Shown here: positions 14,835 to 23,886 of the stretch, one piece after another
Numbering within the stretch: position 1 is the stretch's first letter
Layout of the letters: every line of letters starts with the position of its first letter
Source of the DNA: Verrucomicrobiota bacterium
GTDB lineage: Bacteria; Verrucomicrobiota; Verrucomicrobiia; Chthoniobacterales; SZAS-18
DNA: 64,000 nt
Direction of reading: 5' to 3'
Assembly (NCBI GenBank): GCA_019241085.1
Contig: JAFAXH010000100.1
Span: 1 to 64,000, forward strand
Program-made: the position numbers and the translations under genes
Notes under the pieces: generated by a model
What the model was told of the DNA's origin: nothing
What the model saw: only the letters and a program-made list of their open reading frames with translations
The model's database searches: none

Positions 14835-17800
14835 TCACCAGTCTGTCAACGAAAAGCGGATGATCTCGTCGAGATCGGCCTTGGAGTCGGAGTCGCCGCC
14901 GTAAATAAAGCTGCCGGTGAGATGACGCCAGTCTTCGAGCGACAGTCCGTAGAGATCGCGCGCGATGAAGACTTCCAAGCGAGCGCGCTCGGCAAGATTG
15001 TCAGGAGTTTTAGCAAGTTTCGCGGCGGACGCGGCGAGTTGTTCTCTCTGCTCGAAGCTAAGGGGCGGAACAGGCAGCTCGTAAACATAGAACATATTCA
15101 CCGTCGCTGAGATTTTGCTTCGGATGTAATAATTGAGGAGGAGCGAATTTAGCAACGCCACATGCAGGTGCGCCTCCGCGACGGGAGACTCGACTTGGTT
15201 TAGCTCGGCCTTGTCGATCTCGTAGTGCAGCGGCACGCGGTAGGTAAGTGTATCGGTAAGGATCGTTCCACTCGGCAAGACGGCTGCAATGATAGTCCGT
15301 TCATCCGTTGAACGCCCGACCCGCCGATAAGCTGCCCGAGCGCATTGGTAATCCAACTTGAAATGCTTGCGCGTGAAAATCGCGTCGAGGACAGCTTGGA
15401 GCTCCGGTCGTTTCTTCGGTAATTTTTCGCCATCCAGAGTATCGGCGCCGGAATCACGCACAAAATCGGCAAGGCGTGAAAGTTCCTTGCGGCGTAGTTC
15501 GGCATGAACGGCATCTGCGCTGGCAAAATAGATGTTTGGCGCGTTATCCAGCCGATATTGCGCAATCATCTTTCCCTCAAAAATAGGATACTCGTTGGGA
15601 TTTAGTTCCTTGTGCGTTCGTTTGTGGAAGAAGGCGACATCGTCTTTAGGATGGAGTTCACGACGAAAGATGCAGCCTGTTTCACCTAGAAGGTAATGAT
15701 CGCTCCGAATCTTTGAGCAAAGTTTGTAGTCCGCTTCGGAGCGGAACTCCATGAGTGAAAGATTCTGTGGCGAGAAGCGCCGCATCATCTCGACGCTGAA
15801 TTTGATCGGCGGATCGAAGACGCGCGCTGGGTCGTGAAGGTAGAAACGCGCGTCGAAGGTGTGCCCTTCAGGCGTGGCTTCCCCTTTGCGAACCTTGAAG
15901 AAACTGAATTTGAAGCGGCTATCCACATCTGGAAAAATCTGCGTCGTTTTCTCCACGCCCTCAATCCTTGTAATATAGCCACGATTCTCGAACGAGGTAA
16001 CTTCATCCAGCCTGTGCGTAGTGATAAAAAGGCGTCTTAGCGCGCCGCAGCCTTCATCGGTCTGGATACTGGAAGGCACCAAGAGCGAGAGTTGACCACT
16101 GTTGCGCACAAGCCGGAGATTGTTTTCAATGAAGAGTTTGAAGTAGTTCCAATCGCCGGTGCCCTGATGCTCGAACCGACGGCCGAGGTATTCCTTGTAA
16201 TTAGTGTAATGCTGCTGATAGCTATCCCAACCAGCCCGGAACTCGTCGTCCTCCCGGAGTTTCTTTGCGAACCACTCCTCGAAATCGACGACGCTCATCG
16301 AATACTTGTCGATCTTCGCGAACTCCTTGCGCACCGGCTTCACAGCTTCCCACGGCGGATTGCCGATGATGCCGTCGAAGCCCGGATTCCCCCGCACCGC
16401 GCCGGTGGAGTCGAACCAGCACGGAAAGAACATGAGCGCGAGGAAGGCGGGAGCCTCGGGCAGTTTTTCGCCCTCGAATTGTTCGGCGAGGTTTGCCCGG
16501 AGCTTCTCGCGCAACGCCAGCGCCTGCTCCAGCGGCGCGTGGTCGCTCGGGTCGGCAATGTATGCCTCGCGCAGTTGCGCGAGTTGCTGGAGCGCGTGTT
16601 GGGAATACTCGCCGAGATGAACGGCCTGGCGCGCGGTCTCGACATCGACGAGCGCGTCGGCGCAGAGGAAGTTGAGTTCGAGGTTGGGCAGGATGCGCTG
16701 GGCATCGCCGCTGAGCTGGCGAAAGTTATAGTCAGCCGGGCTGAGCTTGACGGCTTCCTTCCAGACGTTGGTTTTGGCGACTTCGAGCGCGCCGCCGTCC
16801 TTGTCGATGGCGTGGATGTGCCGCAGCAAAATGCGGGCGACGAGCACGCGATTGGAATCGAAGGCGTGGGTTTTGCGAAACTCAGCGCACTGCCGGTAGT
16901 TTGGCGGCATGTCGAAAAGGTCGCCGGGCGCGACGTTCGATTTTTTCAGCCACGCGCAGGCGTGCTCGATGCGCGCGTATTGCGCCCAGATCGTGCGCAG
17001 GACTTTGATCAAAAATCCGCCGCTGCCGGCAGCGGTGTCGGCGATGCGAATGTCGGCGAGCTGCGCCATGAGTTTTCCGGCCTCGGCAAACTCGCAGCGC
17101 TCTTTGTCCACCAGCGCGCAAATGGTTTCCACCAGCGGGGAAAAGAGTGACTCGACCAGGCTGTCGGCCATCGGCGCAGTGATGGGCGCCGGCGTGTAGT
17201 AAATGCCCTCGTCCTTGCGGTTAGCCGCGAGAAACATCTCGTAGCTCTTGCCGAAGATGTCTTCGTTGATGCGGCGGTAGTTGTAATGGACGATGCCGCG
17301 TTTGAAAACGTCATCCCAGCGGGTGAGGCCGAGGGTTTGTTCCAGCGCGCGGGCGAAGCGTTCAAGATTCGCCGGGCTGTGTTCGAGATGATCCCAGATT
17401 TTTTGCTGGAACAGCTCGGTGTCGTAATAAATATCGAAGAAGTCTTCGAACTCGCGGAGGAAGTATTGGACGACGCGATGCGGTCCTTTGGTCTCCCATT
17501 TGTATTTCTGCCGCTCGTATTCGTCTTGAATGAAGCGGTAAGCAACCAGGCCGTGGTCTTCGAGGGTCTTGGCGAAGACGAGCTTGTTGATGAGCAGGAT
17601 GACCAGCTCCGCCGAAGACTCTGGCGGCATGAAAGCTACTTTGTTGAAGACTTGATACCATTCCTTCAAGTCCTCGAAGAACTGGCGGTCAAGCTCAGGC
17701 TTTTCGACATTGTCTTCGATGCGCCGCAGGACATCGAGAAAGCTGCCGGACTCGGCACGGGCGGCGAGCAGATCGGCAAAAGGCAGCCGCGCGAAGTGCT

Positions 17801-18257
17801 CGCCGTTGACCAAGGTATCGCGGGCGCTGAAGAGGTAGGCGTCCTTCAGATCGGTGAGGACGACGTATTCGTGCTGGTGCAGGTATTTTCGCACCTGCAG
17901 GAGGTGTTCCTTGGGCCGCAAGTCGTGACGGCGCAATTCCGTCTCGTTGTAACGGCGGAAGAGGGGCTTCAACTCGACGGGAAGGGTGCCGTTGGTTTCC
18001 GGAAGGAGGAAATCGACGAAACCATCGCCGATGTTGATCTGCGACAGGACGCGCAGGTCCAGGACATCTCGGGCCAGGGCGCGGAACAGGTGCTCGGAGG
18101 CGGTCTCCGGCTTGCTGCGGCGCGAGAGATCGACCACATAATCCTGAATCGGCGGGTAGGCGATGCCTTCCGGGATCGTGATGGCAGCCAGGGCCGTGAG
18201 GTCGATGGCATCGCGGCCGACGAGGCTGCGGAGAGGATCGAGCGGGGCGAGGTTCAA
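14835..18257 (-). CDS. Type IIG restriction enzyme / N6-adenine DNA methyltransferase (Eco57I-like)
   Basis: 1140 residues. One protein carries a putative PD-(D/E)xK nuclease (D82, then E95-L-K97) at the N-terminus, a helical linker, an N6-MTase core with SAM motif I DTAAGSGGFL (about 407-416) and catalytic NPPW (633-636), and a C-terminal specificity region ending in VYELPVPPL. It would cut and methylate the same site; the target sequence is not predictable. No separate R, M or S gene lies nearby. The start is a TTG at 18257 with no ribosome-binding site, so the N-terminus is uncertain by some residues. The specificity half (nt ~15,250-16,100) is AT-richer than the MTase half. Confidence 0.88.
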   Translation of the reverse strand: MNLAPLDPLRSLVGRDAIDLTALAAITIPEGIAYPPIQDYVVDLSRRSKPETASEHLFRALARDVLDLRVLSQINIGDGFVDFLLPETNGTLPVELKPLFRRYNETELRRHDLRPKEHLLQVRKYLHQHEYVVLTDLKDAYLFSARDTLVNGEHFARLPFADLLAARAESGSFLDVLRRIEDNVEKPELDRQFFEDLKEWYQVFNKVAFMPPESSAELVILLINKLVFAKTLEDHGLVAYRFIQDEYERQKYKWETKGPHRVVQYFLREFEDFFDIYYDTELFQQKIWDHLEHSPANLERFARALEQTLGLTRWDDVFKRGIVHYNYRRINEDIFGKSYEMFLAANRKDEGIYYTPAPITAPMADSLVESLFSPLVETICALVDKERCEFAEAGKLMAQLADIRIADTAAGSGGFLIKVLRTIWAQYARIEHACAWLKKSNVAPGDLFDMPPNYRQCAEFRKTHAFDSNRVLVARILLRHIHAIDKDGGALEVAKTNVWKEAVKLSPADYNFRQLSGDAQRILPNLELNFLCADALVDVETARQAVHLGEYSQHALQQLAQLREAYIADPSDHAPLEQALALREKLRANLAEQFEGEKLPEAPAFLALMFFPCWFDSTGAVRGNPGFDGIIGNPPWEAVKPVRKEFAKIDKYSMSVVDFEEWFAKKLREDDEFRAGWDSYQQHYTNYKEYLGRRFEHQGTGDWNYFKLFIENNLRLVRNSGQLSLLVPSSIQTDEGCGALRRLFITTHRLDEVTSFENRGYITRIEGVEKTTQIFPDVDSRFKFSFFKVRKGEATPEGHTFDARFYLHDPARVFDPPIKFSVEMMRRFSPQNLSLMEFRSEADYKLCSKIRSDHYLLGETGCIFRRELHPKDDVAFFHKRTHKELNPNEYPIFEGKMIAQYRLDNAPNIYFASADAVHAELRRKELSRLADFVRDSGADTLDGEKLPKKRPELQAVLDAIFTRKHFKLDYQCARAAYRRVGRSTDERTIIAAVLPSGTILTDTLTYRVPLHYEIDKAELNQVESPVAEAHLHVALLNSLLLNYYIRSKISATVNMFYVYELPVPPLSFEQREQLAASAAKLAKTPDNLAERARLEVFIARDLYGLSLEDWRHLTGSFIYGGDSDSKADLDEIIRFSLTDW

Positions 18258-18407
18258 GGCAATAAAACGGTGGGAAAACAGGGACGATAATGCCGTGCTG
18301 TCAGCGCACCAACATCAGCGGTAGCAGAAAAGCGGAATCGAGACAAAGCGGGATGATGCCTCCTGCGGTCGGACGCTCGATCCTCCCCACGTTTTCGGCG
18401 CACGCCG

Positions 18408-19370
18408 CTACTTCTTCGCTCCGCGTGACGGCGTGCCGGCGGGGATTTCCTCCTCGGTCTTGCGCACGCGCACGGCGTGCGGCTCGGGCTCGATGTGCGA
18501 GCCGAACTCGGTGGCATAGACCTGCGTGAACTCCGCGCCGAAGAGCACGATCTGCGAGGAGTAATACACCCAGAGCAGCGTGGTGATGAGCGCGCTCGCC
18601 GCGCCGTAGGCCGAGCCGGCGTTGCCGCTGCCCAGATAGAGGCCGAGCGCCCATTTGCCGATGAGGAAAAAGAACGTCGTCAGCACCGCGCCGACCCAGA
18701 CATCGCGCCAGCCGATCCTGGCGTCGGGCAGGTATTTGAAAATCATGGCGAAGAGCAGCGTGACGATGACGAGATCGAGCGCGAAATTAATCAACAGCGG
18801 CAGCACGTCGCCGCCGGGAATCCACGCTTTCAAATAATCGCTCAGCCCATGCACGAGGGCGGAACAAGCCATCGACACGAGCAGCAAAAAGCAGACGCCG
18901 CCGACCATCGCGAACGACAGGAATCGCGCGCGGATAAATCCCCACATGCCTCCGCCCGGCTTGGCTTTCACGCCCCAGATCGTGTTGAGGGCATCCTGCA
19001 ACTGGCCGAAGACGCCGCTCGCGCCGAAGAGCGCCACCGCGATGCCGATGATCGTGGCGGCGACGCTCTTGCTGGGCTGGGCCGCGCTGAAGGCGATGTC
19101 TTTGATGACCTGCACGCTGCTGGCGTCCACGAAGTAGCCGAGCTGGCGCAGGATCATGTCCCGCGCGTGCTCGCTGCCGCCGAAGATGAGGCCGAAGATC
19201 GCCAGCAGCACGAGGATGAGCGGGGCGAGGGAAAAGACGGTGTAATACGCCAGCGCCGCGCCGAGCTGCGGCGCCTTGTCGTCGATCCACTGGTTGACGG
19301 TGGTCTTGAGAATTTTCCACACGCGGTCGAGCGCGAAGGTGCTGAGCAAGAAGTCGCTGGTGCTGGCCAT
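18408..19370 (-). CDS. YihY/virulence factor BrkB family membrane protein
   Basis: 320 residues with about six predicted transmembrane helices. The family signature GAALAYYTVFSLAPLILVLL lies near residue 35, with LPDARIGWRDVWVGA and YGAASALITTLLWVYYSSQI later. The function of the family is unsettled; the old RNase BN assignment is not supported. The cytoplasmic tail is charged. The ATG at 19370 was chosen; a long upstream extension on the same frame reads through the intergenic repeat and is not family-like. It is divergent from the cation exchanger gene. Confidence 0.9.
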   Translation of the reverse strand: MASTSDFLLSTFALDRVWKILKTTVNQWIDDKAPQLGAALAYYTVFSLAPLILVLLAIFGLIFGGSEHARDMILRQLGYFVDASSVQVIKDIAFSAAQPSKSVAATIIGIAVALFGASGVFGQLQDALNTIWGVKAKPGGGMWGFIRARFLSFAMVGGVCFLLLVSMACSALVHGLSDYLKAWIPGGDVLPLLINFALDLVIVTLLFAMIFKYLPDARIGWRDVWVGAVLTTFFFLIGKWALGLYLGSGNAGSAYGAASALITTLLWVYYSSQIVLFGAEFTQVYATEFGSHIEPEPHAVRVRKTEEEIPAGTPSRGAKK

Positions 19371-19479
19371 AGTTGAAGGAGCGAACCTGAGGGAAAGAAT
19401 TTCCGTGGTTAGAATCGCAGCGGACGCGGCGTTGGGATGGAACACCTGCGTGTGATGATGCGGCTGAGGGCAGTTTCTC

Positions 19480-19574
19480 AGCTTAATCGTAATCGTAATC
19501 TTAATCCTAGTCTCTGCCGTTGGAGGCAAAAGCTGCGCGCCGCGAGCGCAGAGGATTAGGATTACGATTAAGCT
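19480..19574. repeat. AATC-rich palindromic element, copy 1 of 3
   Basis: AGCTTAATCGTAATC (19480-19494) is the reverse complement of 19560-19574. The arms are made of hexamer variants TAATCG/TAATCT/TAATCC. The centre is short and GC-rich. The same architecture recurs near 45.1 kb and 46.3 kb. It lies between divergent genes. Confidence 0.8.
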
Positions 19575-19619
19575 GCCGGAGAGAGCAGGCCGAATGGCAT
19601 CCTTCTTCTTTATTCTAAA

Positions 19620-20720
19620 ATGATCTTCCGCTTCCTCTTGCTCTTCGTGCCGGTCTCGTTCGTGCTCGGCTACGGTTTGCACGCGGCGCCAAGCTGGGTG
19701 TTTCTCACCGCCGCGCTGGCCATCATTCCCCTCGCCGAATGGGTGCGCCGCGCGACCGAAGCCGTGGCCGAACATCTTGGCCCGGCCATCGGCGGCTTGC
19801 TCAACGTCAGCTTTGGCAACGCGCCGGAACTCATCCTCGCGCTGTTCGTGCTGCGGGCCGGCGAAGGCGAAGTCGTCAAGGCGCAGATCACCGGCTCGAT
19901 CATCGGCAACAGCCTGCTCGGCCTCGGGCTGGCCATCGTCGTCGGCTCGTGGGGCCGGGAAAAACAAACCTTCCGCCGCGAGCGCGCCAGCCTGCTCGGC
20001 AGTTTGCTCATGCTCAGCGTCGTCGCGCTCCTGCTGCCGGCGATCTTTGATTACACCGAGCGCGGATTGTCCGCCGACCGAAGCACGACGGCGGCGCTCG
20101 ACGAACGCCTGAGCCTCGGCGTCGCCGTCGTGCTGATCTTTGTTTATTTTGCCAACCTCGCCTACACGCTCGTCACGCACCGCGACATCTTCGCCGCCGC
20201 GCCGGAAGACGCGGCCGACGCGGCGAAGCACGCGAGCGAGGACGGCTGCAATCGTTGGTCGATGAAAAAATCGCTGGGCATCCTGGCGGGCGCGACGGCG
20301 CTCACGGCGGTCGAAGCCGAGCTGGTCAGCGGCGCGCTGGAATCGACGGCGTACCAGCTCGGGCTGTCCACGTTTTTCCTCGGCGTGACCGTGCTCGCCG
20401 TCGTCGGCAACGCGGCCGAATACGTGTCAGCGCTTTACTTTGCCCGGAAAAATCGCATGGGCCTCGTGATGACGATCACCGTCGGCTCGACCATCCAGAT
20501 CGCGCTGCTCGTCGCGCCGCTGCTGGTCATCGCGTCGTGGCTGTTGGGCAAGCCGATGAACCTCGTCTTTTCCAATCCCATCGAGCTGGCGGCGATTGCG
20601 TCGGTCGCCTTCGTGGTCAACGCCATCGCCAGCGACGGCGAGACGACGTGGTTCGAGGGCGTGCTGCTGCTCGCCGTGTATGTGCTGCTCGCGCTTTGCT
20701 TTTTCTTTATCAAAACGTGA
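19620..20720 (+). CDS. Calcium/proton exchanger (CAX type, CaCA superfamily)
   Basis: 366 residues with about ten to eleven hydrophobic segments. The two inverted alpha-repeats are visible: FGNAPELILALFVLRAGEG near residue 67 and VVGNAAEYVSALYFARKNR near residue 265, carrying the acidic residues that bind cation. An acidic cytosolic loop (AAPEDAADAAKHASEDG) separates the halves. It would export Ca2+ (possibly Mn2+) from the cytoplasm in exchange for protons. The ATG at 19620 gives a complete first helix. The L,D-transpeptidase gene follows after 38 bp on the same strand. Confidence 0.92.
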   Translation: MIFRFLLLFVPVSFVLGYGLHAAPSWVFLTAALAIIPLAEWVRRATEAVAEHLGPAIGGLLNVSFGNAPELILALFVLRAGEGEVVKAQITGSIIGNSLLGLGLAIVVGSWGREKQTFRRERASLLGSLLMLSVVALLLPAIFDYTERGLSADRSTTAALDERLSLGVAVVLIFVYFANLAYTLVTHRDIFAAAPEDAADAAKHASEDGCNRWSMKKSLGILAGATALTAVEAELVSGALESTAYQLGLSTFFLGVTVLAVVGNAAEYVSALYFARKNRMGLVMTITVGSTIQIALLVAPLLVIASWLLGKPMNLVFSNPIELAAIASVAFVVNAIASDGETTWFEGVLLLAVYVLLALCFFFIKT

Positions 20721-20758
20721 CGCCCGGCTAAACACGCGGGCTGCTTTTTTTTCCATCC

Positions 20759-21844
20759 ATGACTCCCGCTTTTCGCCCGTCGGTTTTTCTTTCCCTCCTC
20801 GCTTTCTGCTGCTGCGCCCTGCTCGCGCTCACCGGCTGCGGCAGCCATCCACCTCAGACCGCAGCAGCCAACGGCGGTTTCGCCCGCACCCGTGGTCATC
20901 ACCGCGGCAGCAGTGAGGGAATCACACCTGCCACTGCCAATGCCTTTGCTTCCATCGAAGCCGCCACACAGCTCCAGGTCTTTCTCGACAAGGAAAATTT
21001 CGGCCCCGGCAAGATCGACGGGCGCGGCGGCGAGTTCACCCGCAAAGCCCTCGCCCGCTACGGCCGCGCGCACGGCCTCGGCGCGAACTTGACCACCGCC
21101 GACGCCGACCTCGCCCGCCGCGTGCCCGGCCTCGCGAACACCCGCGCCTTCACCGATTACACCGTCACCGCCGCCGACGCCGCGCAGATCGGCACCATCC
21201 CCGACAGCCGCGCCGAGCAGGGCAAAGCGCGGTCGCTGCCTTACACAAGTTTGCTCGAACTGCTCGGCGAAAAATTCCACGCCGAACGCGCCTTTCTCCA
21301 GAAACTCAATCCCGGCAAGAACCTCGCCTCCCTGCGCGTCGGCGACACCGTGCGCGTGCCCGCCGTGGACGCGCCGCTCGACGTGCCCGCGTTGCCGCAA
21401 CACGGCAGGCTCCTCGCGCCAAAACCGCAGTTCGCCAGCCGCACGGTGAAGATCAACACGCGCGAAAAACTCCTCGACCTGTTCGACGCCGACGGCCGCC
21501 TGCTGGCCACCTTCCCCATCACGCCCGGCTCCGCCGCGCTGCCCGCGCCTCCCGGCACCTGGAAGATCGTGAACATGGCCAGCCTGCCCTATTTTCGTTA
21601 CGACGAGAGCATGCTCAACTACGGCGTGCGCAGTGACAATTTCGTCAACCTGCCGCCCGGCCCGAACTCGCCCGTCGGCGTGCTCTGGATGGGTTTGAAC
21701 AAACCCGGCATCGGCCTGCACGGCACGAACAATCCCGAAACCATCGGCCGCGCCGCCAGCCACGGCTGCATCCGCCTGGCGAATTGGGACGCCGTGAAAC
21801 TGAGCGGCATGGTGACGCAAGGCATGACCGTGCGGATCGACTGA
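20759..21844 (+). CDS. L,D-transpeptidase lipoprotein with PG-binding and LysM-like segments
   Basis: 361 residues. The lipobox LLALTGC follows a hydrophobic signal. Next come a peptidoglycan-binding-1-like helical unit (LQVFLDKENFGPGKIDGRGG), a LysM-like segment (LNPGKNLASLRVGDTVRVP) and a C-terminal YkuD domain with HGTNNP (H321) and SHGCIRLANWD (H335, C337). YkuD enzymes make 3-3 peptide crosslinks or attach proteins to peptidoglycan, with Cys as nucleophile. The predicted site is the periplasm, membrane-anchored. The ATG at 20759 is directly supported by the signal peptide. Confidence 0.93.
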   Translation: MTPAFRPSVFLSLLAFCCCALLALTGCGSHPPQTAAANGGFARTRGHHRGSSEGITPATANAFASIEAATQLQVFLDKENFGPGKIDGRGGEFTRKALARYGRAHGLGANLTTADADLARRVPGLANTRAFTDYTVTAADAAQIGTIPDSRAEQGKARSLPYTSLLELLGEKFHAERAFLQKLNPGKNLASLRVGDTVRVPAVDAPLDVPALPQHGRLLAPKPQFASRTVKINTREKLLDLFDADGRLLATFPITPGSAALPAPPGTWKIVNMASLPYFRYDESMLNYGVRSDNFVNLPPGPNSPVGVLWMGLNKPGIGLHGTNNPETIGRAASHGCIRLANWDAVKLSGMVTQGMTVRID

Positions 21845-21940
21845 GCTTCGTGCGCCGACTGTGATGCGCCGTTCGCACAATACTTTTCACGCGGTCGAAC
21901 AAATTGGGCATTTCAGCAATCAGGTTTTACTCGAATGCCT

Positions 21941-21997
21941 TCTCTGAAAATTGGTGAGGACTCCGATTTATACGAATAAAACCCAACTTTTCAGAGA
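21941..21997. promoter_or_regulatory. Inverted repeat upstream of the SIR2-like gene
   Basis: TCTCTGAAAATTGG (21941-21954) and CCAACTTTTCAGAGA (21983-21997) are complementary apart from one inserted base. They flank an AT-rich 28-bp loop and end 37 bp before the SIR2-like ATG. This could be an operator, a transcript hairpin, or the scar of the insertion that brought the gene. Confidence 0.4.
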
Positions 21998-22034
21998 CAC
22001 TTTCAATTCTCATATTTTAAGTTAGGTGGCTTCC

Positions 22035-23045
22035 ATGTCGTCTCATCTTTTTACAGTCCAAGACGAGATTAAGACTGCCAAATTTGGCCGTCCGCATGTC
22101 GTTATTCTCGGCGCCGGTGCCAGTCTCGCAGCATTCCCGAACGGTGACCGCAACGGTCACAGACTGCCCTTGATTAAAAATTTTGTCGAAGTCGTCGGAC
22201 TTACAGCTTTGCTTGCTCAAAACAATGTCAATCCTCCATACGATAACTTTGAGGGGATTTATTCGGACATCGCCATCGATCCCGACAAGGCTGCGTTACG
22301 GTCAGACATTGAGCAGCGGGTCTATGATTACTTTGCTGCTTTGGAGCTTCCCGACACACCGACTCTCTACGATCACCTCATTCTCAGTCTGCGCCCGAAA
22401 GACGTGATAGCTACTTTCAACTGGGATCCTTTTCTATGGCAGGCTGCCGCACGCAACTACCATTTCGGCAAGGTTCCTTGCCTATTGTTCTTGCACGGCA
22501 ACATCGCGATTGGTTACTGCCCTGATTGCAAGGTGATGCTTGGCCGTCACCAACATTGCTCGCGATGCGGACAGCCTGTAGCTGCGTCGCCGCTACTGTA
22601 TCCCGTTAAGCAGAAGAACTATCAATCCGACCCGGCCATCGCAGGACACTGGCGCACTCTTGTGCGTGCGCTCGAAAAGGCTTGGACGATCACTTTCTTT
22701 GGATATGGCGCACCCTCAACCGACGTCGAGGCGGTTAAACTACTTAAGAATGCCTGGGGCGACGTAGAGAAGCGCAATCTTGAGGAGATAGAGATTATCG
22801 ACATTCGCACAGAAGAAGACCTACTCGCGACTTGGGAGCCGTTTATCCACACTCACCACTATAAGATTGGCACATCATTTTACGACTCTTATATCGGCAG
22901 ACACCCGCGAAGGAGCTGCGAAGCTTTGTGGGCGCGCCTCATGGAATGCCTGTTTCCAGAAGGAACCAACATTCCGGCAAACGCCGATTTCGACGAACTT
23001 TATGATTGGTTTCAACCACGAATTGACGCGGAGAACGGCACATAA
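22035..23045 (+). CDS. SIR2-like (NAD-binding) protein with zinc ribbon, probably horizontally acquired
   Basis: 336 residues. Sirtuin-type motifs in order: VVILGAGAS (NAD Gly loop, about 22-30), TFNWD (TxNxD-like), FLHGN with the likely catalytic His (154), a zinc pair C162-PD-C165 and C175-SR-C178, and FFGYGAPSTDVEAV near the end of the fold. Sirtuins deacylate with NAD; many bacterial SIR2-like proteins instead destroy NAD in anti-phage defence. Codon and base composition is clearly AT-richer than neighbours. The ATG at 22035 was chosen because AGGTGG sits 5 nt before it; an in-frame GTG at 22026 lies inside that site. A decayed vapBC pair follows. Confidence 0.75.
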   Translation: MSSHLFTVQDEIKTAKFGRPHVVILGAGASLAAFPNGDRNGHRLPLIKNFVEVVGLTALLAQNNVNPPYDNFEGIYSDIAIDPDKAALRSDIEQRVYDYFAALELPDTPTLYDHLILSLRPKDVIATFNWDPFLWQAAARNYHFGKVPCLLFLHGNIAIGYCPDCKVMLGRHQHCSRCGQPVAASPLLYPVKQKNYQSDPAIAGHWRTLVRALEKAWTITFFGYGAPSTDVEAVKLLKNAWGDVEKRNLEEIEIIDIRTEEDLLATWEPFIHTHHYKIGTSFYDSYIGRHPRRSCEALWARLMECLFPEGTNIPANADFDELYDWFQPRIDAENGT

Positions 23046-23075
23046 CCCTGCGATGACGTTAACCGACTCCGCGTG

Positions 23076-23273
23076 TCACGCCATGTGCTTACAAACCGCC
23101 GCCACCTTGCCACCGCGCCGCAGCAAATGGACGGCCTTGGCGAGCACGGCTTGGCAGGTGTGGAGCGGCGCCGCCAGGCGGTCCGCTTGTTCCCGCGCCC
23201 AGGCATGATGCGTCTCCGTGCGGACGAGCAAGGCCACCAACGGGCCGGCATCGACAAGGATGGTCTCGCTCAC
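23076..23273 (-). pseudogene. vapC: Truncated VapC-type PIN-domain toxin
   Basis: 65 codons from a GTG overlapping the upstream antitoxin stop (GTGA). ETILVDAGPLVALLVR is the PIN-domain start with the first catalytic Asp (D8), and HHAWAREQADRL is typical VapC. The frame stops after LLRRGGKVAAVCKHMA, about half the normal ~130 residues, so the later acidic residues needed for RNase activity are missing. The upstream antitoxin is also broken. Both look like a dead toxin-antitoxin module. Confidence 0.75.
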
Positions 23274-23515
23274 CGGCCGAAATCATCCAGATAGTGCGGA
23301 TTCGACGCCAAGTCGTTCGGCCCTGCAAAGCGTCCGATGAATTCGCTGGCTGCGATGGCCAAGCATTTGCCGGCACCTCCTTGGTCACTGCCCACGGGAA
23401 GCGTTTGTTCCAAAGCTTCCTGCACGATTTTTTCGGGCGCGATTCACCGGCGTTCCGCTTCACGTTGCAGGCGCTCGGCGAGCGGGTCAGGAAGCTGGAC
23501 GGAAAGCGTGCTCAT
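23270..23515 (-). pseudogene. vapB: Antitoxin remnant (VapB-like) with an internal TGA
   Basis: From an ATG at 23515 the frame reads MSTLSVQLPDPLAERLQREA, then has a TGA at codon 24, then continues in the same frame (IAPEKIVQEALEQTLP...) to a second stop 57 codons later. That second stop overlaps the toxin GTG. Joined, the 81-codon product matches a ribbon-helix-helix antitoxin. The TGA differs by one base from GGA, the glycine expected there, so this is most simply a nonsense mutation. Confidence 0.7.
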
Positions 23516-23886
23516 TAAAGGAAACGCTAACGGGTGAGGGTTGAACGAGCAATCGTCTTCTTGCGTTGGTCCTCATGCGCAGACTCCGTTTCCCAGCCAC
23601 TGGTGCGCGAAATTCGCTTAACCCAGAGATTGCGCGTTTAATCCCTTTCGACAGGCTGCTGTTGCCCTGTTGCCGCGGGCTTTCGTGCCCTCGGCGAGCG
23701 AGTCCGACGGATTCAAAATCAAGCGGTCGCTCGCCAGTTCACTTCCGGCTACAATCTCTGCTCAGGATGGCGACGACCTGACCCGCGCGACGGAGGACGC
23801 CGGCGCGATTGCACTCCCGTCCGTGCAGTCGCCGGTTGCGAATCAGAGCGCGCCGCTGGAACGCCTTCTCATTCATCACCTGCCTA
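23516..23886. other. Gene-free region upstream of the amidase
   Basis: 371 bp with no ORF that resembles a protein and no strong palindrome. The amidase promoter and perhaps the antitoxin promoter lie here. No -35/-10 pair was convincing. A 26-codon in-frame upstream extension of the amidase was rejected because the lipoprotein signal begins at 23887. Confidence 0.4.
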
